A program made the position numbers and the translations under genes. The notes below the pieces were generated by a model. It was not told where the DNA came from. It saw nothing but the letters and a program-made list of their open reading frames with translations, and did no database searches. A stretch of 12,235 bases of DNA from an uncultured Cocleimonas sp. (GTDB lineage Bacteria; Pseudomonadota; Gammaproteobacteria; Thiotrichales; Thiotrichaceae), in the NCBI GenBank assembly GCA_937974135.1, contig CALJIH010000251.1, positions 1-12,235 on the forward strand. The letters are read 5' to 3'. Of this stretch, positions 7,132-12,235 are shown one piece after another. Each line of letters opens with the position of its first letter. Position 1 is the stretch's first letter.

Positions 7132-7900
7132 CGATAGAATAGACGGAGCAGAAGTCACAGAAAAGGTAGCTCCAGTTCATAGTAAAGGTTCTGATCCTGC
7201 CTTTTTCTCATGCTGGGATATACATTCATATTACGGCGAAAGTTACATCGTTCAAGGCGTTAGTTTTGATATACGTGAAGGTGAAGTTGTAGCTCTATTA
7301 GGCCGTAACGGTGCTGGTAAAACATCGACATTACGTTCAATCGCAAGAATGGATGACCCACAAGTTACACATGGTGAAATTTGGTTAGACCATAAACCAT
7401 TACATGATATGTCGGCTTATGAAGCGGCACAGAATGGCGTAGGTTTAGTACCTGAAGATCGCCGCATCATTGCTGGACTAACCGTACATGAAAACTTAGA
7501 GCTATCTCAAATTGCTCCACCTATGGGTTGGAGTATCGAACGCATCTACGAGCATTTCCCGCGTCTTGCAGAACGTCGTAATCAGATGGGTACTACACTT
7601 TCTGGTGGTGAGCAACAAATGCTAGCGGTAGCTCGCGCACTTGCGCGTGACATCAAACTCTTGTTATTAGACGAGCCTTATGAAGGTCTGGCTCCTGTAA
7701 TCGTTCAGGAAATCGCAAGCATTGTTGACAGTATCAAACAACAAGGTATTACTACGATTATCGTTGAGCAAAATGCAAAAGCAGCATTACGTTTGGCTGA
7801 TCGTGCATTAATTCTCGATATGGGTAATATTGTATTTGATGGCACTGCGCAAGAAGTCCTCGATAACGAAGAACTTCGTCACGAATATCTTGCTATTTAG
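7124..7900 (+). CDS. ABC importer ATPase, LivF type
   Basis: Second cytoplasmic ATPase subunit, 258 residues, expected to pair with the LivG-type protein. Motifs: Walker A GRNGAGKTS (60-68), canonical signature LSGGEQQ (159-165), Walker B LLLLDEP with D183/E184 followed by YEGLAP, and VEQN (214-217) where most ABC proteins have the switch histidine; VEQNA is normal for LivF. A polar N-terminal extension of about 25 residues precedes the conserved WDIHSYYGES and is longer than in E. coli LivF. GGAAG just upstream of the ATG lies inside the livG-type gene. The stop codon is in frame with, and 15 nt before, the GTG of the UspA gene. Confidence 0.94.
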   Translation: MSNDRIDGAEVTEKVAPVHSKGSDPAFFSCWDIHSYYGESYIVQGVSFDIREGEVVALLGRNGAGKTSTLRSIARMDDPQVTHGEIWLDHKPLHDMSAYEAAQNGVGLVPEDRRIIAGLTVHENLELSQIAPPMGWSIERIYEHFPRLAERRNQMGTTLSGGEQQMLAVARALARDIKLLLLDEPYEGLAPVIVQEIASIVDSIKQQGITTIIVEQNAKAALRLADRALILDMGNIVFDGTAQEVLDNEELRHEYLAI

Positions 7901-7915
7901 CACTTAAAATTTAAT

Positions 7916-8743
7916 GTGAGTATTAAAGATATACTGGTATTTCTTGATGATAGTTCTGGATACCAAGATAGAATTAAAACTGCATTTGAAATGTCTAAAG
8001 CACATGAAGCCTTCATAACTGGGGCTTCATTGGCTTCTTTAAAACCTGTCCATGCAAAACCAAAAAATGAAGACGCTCTCATTTATATGTCGGGCAAACA
8101 AGCAGAAAGAATTGCTAATAAATTTTCTGCTGATTTGAAATCAGCAGGGATTGATGGTGAGGCTATTGTAATCCCAGGTGATGCTTCAGACAGCGCCATA
8201 AGAATGGCTCAATACGCACGAAACTCAGATCTTGTCATACTCGGACAGCCAGACCCTTCCAGAGATAATTTTTCAATATTAAAACGATTTGCTCAAGATG
8301 TTATTTTGCACAGCGGTAGGCCCATACTCTTTGTGCCTTATATTGGAACTAGAAAATTTGAATTCAATAAAGCTTTGATAGCATGGGACGGTACTCCAGC
8401 AGCTAGCCGATCCATCCATGATTCAATCCCCCTTTTAACAAAAATTAAAGAAGTCTTTATAATAATTGTCGAAAGTAAAAAGCAGAAAGAGCAAAAGAAT
8501 AATCTTCTCGAAGAGCGATTGATAATCCATCTTATGCGTCATAATATTGAAGCTAAGTTGATTAGAGTTAATCCTGGTTCTAATGATGTATCAACAACAA
8601 TACTTAACGAAATAACCGAGAGTGATATAGATTTACTTATCATTGGTGGTTATGGCACTCCAACCCTAAAGCAAAAAATATTAGGTAATGTTTCTGCCAA
8701 TCTTCTAAGCTCGATGATTGTTCCAGTACTAATGTCTCATTAA
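7916..8743 (+). CDS. Universal stress protein, two UspA-type halves
   Basis: Cytoplasmic protein of 275 residues with tandem Usp folds. The first half (about 1-142) starts MSIKDILVFLDDS and ends with RPILFVP. The second (about 151-275) starts NKALIAWDGTPAASRS and ends with IVPVLMSH. The nucleotide motif G-x2-G-x9-G is seen only in the second half (G244, G247, G257, followed by Asn where Ser/Thr is usual); the first half lacks it. The start is GTG at 7916, chosen because the family N-terminus begins exactly there. No Shine-Dalgarno is visible, and the overlapping ATG at 7914 runs straight into TGA. It is only 15 nt behind the livF-type gene, so it is probably the last gene of the transport operon. 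Its role there is unknown; Usp proteins often respond to starvation or energy state. Confidence 0.85.
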   Translation: MSIKDILVFLDDSSGYQDRIKTAFEMSKAHEAFITGASLASLKPVHAKPKNEDALIYMSGKQAERIANKFSADLKSAGIDGEAIVIPGDASDSAIRMAQYARNSDLVILGQPDPSRDNFSILKRFAQDVILHSGRPILFVPYIGTRKFEFNKALIAWDGTPAASRSIHDSIPLLTKIKEVFIIIVESKKQKEQKNNLLEERLIIHLMRHNIEAKLIRVNPGSNDVSTTILNEITESDIDLLIIGGYGTPTLKQKILGNVSANLLSSMIVPVLMSH

Positions 8744-8803
8744 TAAATACCCTAAAGAATGGAATATCTTTGATATTTTGAAATATAAAAAAATAAAATA
8801 AAC

Positions 8804-8819
8804 ACACCCCCCTACTTTT
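8804..8819 (-). repeat. Dispersed GTAGGGGGG repeat, copy 1
   Basis: Read on the minus strand it is AAAAGTAGGGGGGTGT, identical over 16 nt to two elements at the right edge of the window. It lies 60 nt after the UspA stop and, in its own orientation, is followed by a T-rich run. It carries the GTAG tetranucleotide known from REP elements. Confidence 0.75.
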
Positions 8820-8852
8820 GGGCGTTTCTACATATTTTAAAGTTTTCAAACA

Positions 8853-8876
8853 CTCCTGACATAATGCTGTCAGGAG
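8853..8876 (+). promoter_or_regulatory. Inverted repeat over a candidate extended -10 promoter of the VOC gene
   Basis: CTCCTGACA (8853-8861) pairs perfectly with TGTCAGGAG (8868-8876) around a 6-nt loop. Inside it, TGaCATAAT (8857-8865) resembles an extended -10, with TTTAAA (8836-8841) 18 nt upstream as a weak -35. No T-run follows, so it does not look like a terminator. The likely role is an operator covering the start of the VOC transcript. Confidence 0.45.
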
Positions 8877-8935
8877 CCCCTCTGTATAGTTCACTCATTG
8901 CCCAATTACGGGTATTCAACAAAGAGGAACGAAAA

Positions 8936-9346
8936 ATGTCAGAAACAAAATTAGATACTAAGTTAGATATCATGAAGCAACACGGTGCCTTTAGCTGGAA
9001 CGAATTAATGACAACCGACATCGAAGGCGCAAAATCCTTTTACGGAAAAATGTTTAACTGGAAATTACACGACATGGAAATGGATCAGCCATACACCATG
9101 GCAACTATTAACGATCAAGACGTGGCGGGTTTAATGCCAAATCCCCCGGGCCAAGAAACAATGCCAGCCATGTGGGGTGGTTATATAACGGTTGATGATA
9201 TCGAAGCCAGTATGAAACAAGCACTTGAACTAGGCGCTAACGTACTATTAGAACCTCGGGATATTCCAACCGTGGGCCGAATCTGTGTATTAGCAGACCC
9301 GCAAGGTGCGTTCTTTACCATTATCAGTTATTTCGAACAAAGCTAA
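8936..9346 (+). CDS. VOC-superfamily (glyoxalase/bleomycin-resistance fold) protein
   Basis: Small cytoplasmic protein of 136 residues, a common length for one two-module VOC domain. It resembles the COG3324 group (predicted enzymes related to lactoylglutathione lyase): HGAFSWNELMTTDIEGAKSF (16-35) forms the first strand and helix, YGKMFNWKL follows, then MWGGYITVDDIEAS and LADPQGAFFTII near the end. The substrate is unknown; members include dioxygenases, lyases and binding proteins. The ATG at 8936 was chosen over an in-frame ATG at 8864 because AAAGAGG (8921-8927) precedes it and the longer version would begin inside the promoter hairpin. It is 64 nt upstream of a WYL regulator gene on the same strand, a probable functional partner. 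Confidence 0.82.
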   Translation: MSETKLDTKLDIMKQHGAFSWNELMTTDIEGAKSFYGKMFNWKLHDMEMDQPYTMATINDQDVAGLMPNPPGQETMPAMWGGYITVDDIEASMKQALELGANVLLEPRDIPTVGRICVLADPQGAFFTIISYFEQS

Positions 9347-9371
9347 CCTAGGGAAGCGCTGAATAACCTAA

Positions 9372-9401
9372 TGTTATAATCACACATCAACCTTACAGGT
9401 T
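9372..9401 (+). promoter_or_regulatory. Extended -10 promoter and palindromes before the WYL regulator gene
   Basis: TGtTATAAT (9372-9380) is a perfect extended -10 with no good -35. Two dyads flank it: ATAAC-N5-GTTAT (9363-9377), overlapping the -10, and AACCT-TAC-AGGTT (9389-9401), near the expected start of transcription. Their position suits repression, possibly by the regulator's own product, but the binding protein is not known. Confidence 0.5.
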
Positions 9402-9410
9402 AAATCAACT

Positions 9411-10106
9411 ATGAGACGAGCCGATAGACTGTTCCAAATCGTACAATTCCTACGCACCCGACGCGTAACAACCGCCGCATGGTTAGCTGAAAGGCTGGAA
9501 GTGTCCGAGCGAACAGTCTATCGCGATATCAAAGATTTAATCACCTCAGGTGTGAATATTGAAGGCGAAGCAGGTGTAGGCTACGTCGTTAGGCGTGGCT
9601 TCGACCTGCCACCACTGATGTTTACCAAAGAAGAAATCAGCGCACTCGCCTTAGGCGCAAGCATTGTCGAAAGCTGGGCAGACCCCGCCTTAGCCACAGC
9701 GGCAAAATCCGTATTAAGCAAAATAGAAACGGTATTGCCCGATGAGATGAAAGGCGAATTCGGACAACCAAGAATGTTCTCGCTCTTCTCACACATGTCA
9801 CCCGAACTCTCAGAACGCATGGCAACCATCAGAACCGCCGCTGACACCCGCAACAAAATCCAACTCGATTATGCAAGAGCTGATGGCCAAAGCTCCGACC
9901 GAATCATCTGGCCACTGGGTTTATTCTTCTGGGGCTCACTCTGGACAATCGGCGCATGGTGCGAACTCCGCCAAGCATTTAGAATCTTTCGACTCGATCG
10001 GATTAAAGGACTGACCTTATTAGAAGAAACCTTTCCTGCTGAGAAAGGTAGGACGTTGCAGGATTTGATTGAGTATGAGAAATCTGTTTGGGATTGTGAG
10101 AATTAG
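9411..10106 (+). CDS. YafY-type HTH/WYL-domain transcriptional regulator
   Basis: DNA-binding regulator of 231 residues, the usual size of YafY proteins. The N-terminus is an HTH_11/DeoR-like winged helix (about 1-60: MRRADRLFQIVQFLR, then LAERLEVSERTVYRDIKDL with the recognition helix at 31-44 and wing GEAGVGYVV). A linker and a WYL domain (about 140-205) follow, ending FRIFRLDRIKG. The name-giving W-Y-L reads W178-T179-I180 here, but the Arg-rich RIFRLDRI element (191-198) is intact. WYL domains usually sense a ligand or nucleic acid. It is co-oriented 64 nt after the VOC gene. Its own extended -10 promoter suggests it can be expressed separately. Targets are unknown; the adjacent VOC gene is the best guess. 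Confidence 0.88.
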   Translation: MRRADRLFQIVQFLRTRRVTTAAWLAERLEVSERTVYRDIKDLITSGVNIEGEAGVGYVVRRGFDLPPLMFTKEEISALALGASIVESWADPALATAAKSVLSKIETVLPDEMKGEFGQPRMFSLFSHMSPELSERMATIRTAADTRNKIQLDYARADGQSSDRIIWPLGLFFWGSLWTIGAWCELRQAFRIFRLDRIKGLTLLEETFPAEKGRTLQDLIEYEKSVWDCEN

Positions 10107-10115
10107 AAACAGGCA

Positions 10116-10130
10116 AAAAGTGGGGGGTGT
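10116..10130 (+). repeat. Dispersed GTAGGGGGG repeat, copy 2 (one base shorter)
   Basis: AAAAGTGGGGGGTGT differs from the other copies only by loss of the A in GTAG. It begins 10 nt after the WYL gene's stop, in the gap between two convergent genes, and runs into CTTTTTT (10131-10137). The T-run could help end transcription, but no stem precedes it. Confidence 0.6.
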
Positions 10131-10153
10131 CTTTTTTCCGATGATGTAACTTG

Positions 10154-10558
10154 TTATGTTGTATTTACTACTTTAATTATAGGCTTTTTAGTAGATACTA
10201 TTTCAATAAAATGATCTTGAGCATAAACACGATAATGATTTAACTCATTAATTTTAACGATGTGTTCTGCGCCTAAAAGAGTATAAGAAGAAAGCCATGT
10301 TATAAGTTCTGATTTCTTTGCTTTAGCTATAAACACGTTCATTTCCCAGTCATCATTTTCATGCATGAAAATGAAACTCTCAGACATTTTGCTTTGAAAA
10401 TAAACGTCAGAAAATATTATTTCAATAACTTCAGATTGACGATAATGCCCAATCTGAATTGTAACCACTGGATCAGATTCATCTAGGGAGTATTTATAAC
10501 TTTGAATAGCAAAATGAGAATATTCATGGTCTTTGAAAATACTTTTTATATCGAGCAT
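10154..10558 (-). CDS. Unrecognised 134-residue protein
   Basis: I do not recognise this protein. It starts with ATG (MLDIKSIFKDHEYSHF) 6-7 nt behind AAGAGAA, a usable ribosome site. It has no signal peptide or membrane helix, is rich in aromatic and acidic residues, and reads as alternating strand-like stretches (VVTIQIGHY, EVIEIIFSDVYF, ESFIFMHE, WEMNVFIAK, HIVKINELNHYRVYAQ, FIEIVS), so a compact beta-rich cytoplasmic fold is likely. It converges with the WYL gene and diverges from the PLP-enzyme gene, with which it shares a 327-nt control region. Size and composition resemble many small accessory proteins, including immunity proteins, but nothing specific supports that. Its proper codon structure and control region make a real gene likely. 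Confidence 0.65.
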   Translation of the reverse strand: MLDIKSIFKDHEYSHFAIQSYKYSLDESDPVVTIQIGHYRQSEVIEIIFSDVYFQSKMSESFIFMHENDDWEMNVFIAKAKKSELITWLSSYTLLGAEHIVKINELNHYRVYAQDHFIEIVSTKKPIIKVVNTT

Positions 10559-10585
10559 GCTATTTCTCTTTTAAACATAACAGTC

Positions 10586-10614
10586 TATTAAGAAGGAAGC
10601 TGTCCTTCTTAATA
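10586..10614. repeat. Perfect 12-bp inverted repeat upstream of the unrecognised gene
   Basis: TATTAAGAAGGA (10586-10597) and TCCTTCTTAATA (10603-10614) are exact complements around a 5-nt loop. It lies 28 nt before the start of the minus-strand gene, at the place where its transcription would begin, and its right arm supplies the TTAATA -35 of the rightward promoter. It could be an operator for both genes or a hairpin in the minus-strand leader. Confidence 0.6.
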
Positions 10615-10637
10615 ATATTATAGGGATTCCTTATAAT
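10609..10637. promoter_or_regulatory. Back-to-back candidate promoters with symmetric -10 boxes
   Basis: Rightward: TTAATA (10609-10614), 17 nt, TATAAT (10632-10637), start near 10644. Leftward: TATAAT on the minus strand (10622-10617) with only a weak -35, start near 10610, serving the unrecognised gene. The two -10 boxes are the arms of a near-perfect 21-bp palindrome (10617-10637, one G/T mismatch), so the two polymerase sites overlap and cannot both be filled at once. Confidence 0.5.
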
Positions 10638-10694
10638 CTTTTTGACATAAATTATGATTATTTATAAGTTATTGATTTAATTTTAATAAAAACG

Positions 10695-10743
10695 ACAGGG
10701 AAAAGATATCCACAGAAAAAGAGAGATGGATTCCCTGTTTTTT
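10695..10743 (+). terminator. Terminator-like hairpin in the leader of the PLP-enzyme gene (attenuator or sRNA end)
   Basis: ACAGGGAA (10695-10702) pairs perfectly with TTCCCTGT (10731-10738). Inside, TCCA (10709-10712) can pair with TGGA (10727-10730) around an A/G-rich loop. Six T residues (10738-10743) follow. It lies about 100 nt after the rightward promoter near 10609-10637 and 143 nt before the PLP gene. No plus-strand gene precedes it, so it either regulates read-through into the PLP gene or ends a short RNA. TTGAAA (10808-10813) and TATATT (10833-10838), 19 nt apart, could be a second, weaker promoter downstream of it. No known riboswitch fold was recognised. Confidence 0.55.
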
Positions 10744-10885
10744 GTTTGATAAATGTTCGCTTATGATATTATTGATTTATCAAGATAAAGGCTCTCGAAG
10801 CGCTGCCTTGAAATTAACTCGTATTGACTGTTTATATTCAATTCGTCTTTTTCTCATCAGTTGCATTGAATCAAAGGAGCCAATC

Positions 10886-12097
10886 ATGACTGACACTTTT
10901 AGTAACAAGAAGAATTCCCAAACACCCGGCAAATCTACCCTTTCTATTTGGGGTGGCGAACAAGAGCATGAGCTCTATGAGCGTTCAACTCAAGTACCTG
11001 TGGTTCACAGCGTTTCATTCGCCTATAAAGATATCGACACCTGGCACAAGGTTGCGCTTGAAGAAGAGCCTGGTCATATCTATTCGCGCAATACCAATCC
11101 TACCGTGCGTGCGTTTGAAGATAAGGTTAAAGAACTCGAAGGTGCTGAAGCGGCGACCAGTTTTGCCAGTGGCATGGCGGCGATTAGTAATATTTTCGGT
11201 ACATTTTTACGCCCGGGTGATCGCGTGGTTTCGATTAAAGACAGTTACGGTGGTACGAATAAAATCTTTACCGAGTTTTTACCGCCGCTAAACGTAGACG
11301 TTATGTTATGCGACACGATTGATTACGATGAGATAGAAACAGAAGTCGCGAAAGGTTGTACTTTGCTTTACTTAGAAACGCCAACCAATCCTACGGTAAA
11401 AATTATCGATATTAAACGCCTTGCGGCAGCGGCTAAAAAAGTAAATGCACTGGTTGTGGTTGATAACACGTTTGCTTCGCCGATTAATCAAAACCCATTA
11501 GCCTTAGGCGCTGATATCGTTTTGCATTCCGCCTCTAAATATCTAGGCGGACATGCCGATGCACTCGGTGGTGTTGCGTGTGGTAATAAAGATTTGGTTA
11601 AAATGCTGTATCACTATCGCGAAATCAATGGCGCGACATTAGCACCGATGGATGCTTACAGTTTTATTCGTGGCATGAAGACTTTGAGCTTGCGCGTTGA
11701 ACGTCAAAACCAGAGTGCGATGACCATTGCTAAATATTTGCAAGCGCACCCAATGGTTGAAGAAGTCAATTACCCCGGTTTAGAAACGCACCCACATCAC
11801 GATGTGGCAAAGTCACAAATGAAAGGCTTCGGTGGCATGTTGAGCTTTTCCGTGAAAGGCGGTTTAGATGCAATTAAAACCTTCTTACCTAAAATGAAAT
11901 ACGCGCACATGGCGGCAAACTTAGGCTGTGTTGAAACGGTTGTCGGCCCACCAGTAACCACCAGTCATGTTGAATGTACTGCAGAAGAACGCGCAGCAGC
12001 GGGAATTCCTGAAGGTTTAGTGCGTTATTCAACAGGTATTGAAGATATTGAAGACTTGCTGGCTGATCTCGAACAGGCTTTGGCTTATCTTAAATAG
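10886..12097 (+). CDS. PLP-dependent cystathionine gamma-synthase-family enzyme (trans-sulfuration family)
   Basis: Cytoplasmic pyridoxal-phosphate enzyme of 403 residues, the usual length of the Cys/Met metabolism family (cystathionine gamma-synthase, O-succinyl/O-acetylhomoserine sulfhydrylase, methionine gamma-lyase). Visible residues: Y66 and R68 in HIYSRNTNPT (phosphate contact from the partner subunit), SGMAAIS (95-101), Y121 in DSYGGTNKIF (stacks on PLP), D193 in VVDNTFASP (cofactor ring), K218 in HSASKYLGGHADA (Schiff base), and R380 in VRYSTGIED (substrate carboxylate). It therefore looks active, but the reaction within the family cannot be told from these motifs. The ATG at 10886 was chosen because AAAGGAG (10873-10879) precedes it by 6 nt; the frame is open further up to 10742, but those residues do not resemble the family. 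It is a single-gene unit with a terminator at 12101. Confidence 0.93.
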   Translation: MTDTFSNKKNSQTPGKSTLSIWGGEQEHELYERSTQVPVVHSVSFAYKDIDTWHKVALEEEPGHIYSRNTNPTVRAFEDKVKELEGAEAATSFASGMAAISNIFGTFLRPGDRVVSIKDSYGGTNKIFTEFLPPLNVDVMLCDTIDYDEIETEVAKGCTLLYLETPTNPTVKIIDIKRLAAAAKKVNALVVVDNTFASPINQNPLALGADIVLHSASKYLGGHADALGGVACGNKDLVKMLYHYREINGATLAPMDAYSFIRGMKTLSLRVERQNQSAMTIAKYLQAHPMVEEVNYPGLETHPHHDVAKSQMKGFGGMLSFSVKGGLDAIKTFLPKMKYAHMAANLGCVETVVGPPVTTSHVECTAEERAAAGIPEGLVRYSTGIEDIEDLLADLEQALAYLK

Positions 12098-12100
12098 ATA

Positions 12101-12123
12101 AAAGCTCAATTCTGTTGAGCTTT
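12101..12123 (+). terminator. Hairpin terminator after the PLP-enzyme gene
   Basis: AAAGCTCAA (12101-12109) and TTGAGCTTT (12115-12123) form a perfect 9-bp stem with a 5-nt loop, 3 nt after the stop codon. The T-run is only the three Ts of the stem itself, so termination may be partial. Its A/T-symmetric stem could act in both directions. Confidence 0.7.
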
Positions 12124-12127
12124 CGTA

Positions 12128-12165
12128 CTGAGCTTGATCGAATATTTATGCTGAGCCTGTCGAAG
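12128..12165 (+). repeat. Two direct copies of a CTGAGC...TCGAA repeat
   Basis: CTGAGCTTGATCGAA (12128-12142) and CTGAGCCTGTCGAAG (12151-12165) are near-identical direct copies starting 23 nt apart, differing by one substitution and one inserted A. Both resemble the CTGAGC-TTGTCGAAG type of short intergenic repeat found in many bacterial genomes. GTAC flanks the pair on both sides (12125-12128 and 12165-12168). Confidence 0.6.
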
Positions 12166-12166
12166 T

Positions 12167-12221
12167 ACACCCCCCTACTTTTAAGCACTTTCTAGAAGAG
12201 TTCACAAAAGTAGGGGGGTGT
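12167..12221. repeat. Dispersed GTAGGGGGG repeat, copies 3 and 4 as an inverted pair
   Basis: ACACCCCCCTACTTTT (12167-12182) and AAAAGTAGGGGGGTGT (12206-12221) are exact reverse complements with 23 nt between them. They could form a 16-bp stem in RNA or a cruciform in DNA. The spacer holds the small palindrome TTCTAGAA. The arrangement resembles a BIME (paired REP elements) 3' of a gene; the window ends 14 nt later, so more copies may follow. Confidence 0.8.
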
Positions 12222-12235
12222 CCTTTATTGTGTTT

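Noticed and set aside
8773..8786. ATATTT-TG-AAATAT hairpin after the UspA gene as a terminator
   Set aside because: The stem is only A/T with a 2-nt loop and lies in very AT-rich DNA; expected by chance and too weak.
8864..8935. Upstream in-frame ATG extending the VOC protein by 24 residues
   Set aside because: It begins inside the promoter hairpin and lacks a ribosome site; AAAGAGG precedes the ATG at 8936.
10642..10668. Consensus -35 TTGACA with TATAAG downstream as a promoter
   Set aside because: The spacer is only 15 nt; the TATAAT at 10632-10637 with TTAATA at 17 nt is at least as good. It remains possible as a second start.
10742..10885. 48-codon upstream extension of the PLP enzyme, and an overlapping frame at 10953-11291
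   Set aside because: The extension overlaps the terminator T-run and is unlike the family N-terminus, while AAAGGAG supports the ATG at 10886. The 10953 frame is a shadow.
12101..12221. CRISPR-like array at the right edge
   Set aside because: The repeats are of two kinds, only two copies each, with irregular spacing and opposite orientation; not an array.

Overview
The window looks like a chromosomal segment of an AT-rich gammaproteobacterium, probably marine or otherwise aquatic. The basis is the low G+C of the intergenic DNA, the protein families present, and a hybrid kinase/LuxR-type regulator pair resembling CrbS/CrbR and ErcS' of gammaproteobacteria. No genus can be assigned by reading alone. 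I see no phage genes, transposase, CRISPR array, tRNA or rRNA.

Layout. (1) 1-2140: the 3' part of a hybrid sensor histidine kinase, cut by the left edge, and convergent to it a NarL/LuxR-family response regulator. (2) 2141-7900: a complete high-affinity ABC importer of the branched-chain amino acid/amide/urea (HAAT) type. It has a Tat-exported binding protein, a strong intrinsic terminator, a second promoter region, two LivH/LivM-type permeases and two LivG/LivF-type ATPases; the last four genes are packed with 2-nt gaps or short overlaps. A tandem UspA-domain protein follows 15 nt after the last ATPase. (3) 8744-10106: a small VOC (glyoxalase-fold) protein followed by a YafY-type HTH/WYL regulator, each with a palindrome at its promoter. 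(4) 10107-12235: an unrecognised 134-residue protein on the minus strand, a 327-nt divergent control region with inverted repeats and a terminator-like hairpin, a PLP-dependent cystathionine gamma-synthase-family enzyme, its terminator, and a repeat cluster at the right edge.

How the parts may work together. The two-component pair beside the importer suggests, but does not show, that the importer is switched on by a carbon or nitrogen signal. The terminator after the binding-protein gene fits the usual excess of binding protein over membrane components. The VOC and WYL genes probably form a small regulated unit.

The clearest unexplained structure is a short dispersed repeat (AAAAGTAGGGGGGTGT and its complement). 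It occurs four times, always just 3' of a gene, and twice as a perfect inverted pair at the right edge. It contains the GTAG tetranucleotide known from REP/RAYT systems. The leader of the PLP gene holds a candidate attenuator or small-RNA terminator. I found no convincing new multi-gene system; most of the window is ordinary core or accessory metabolism with interesting regulatory DNA.
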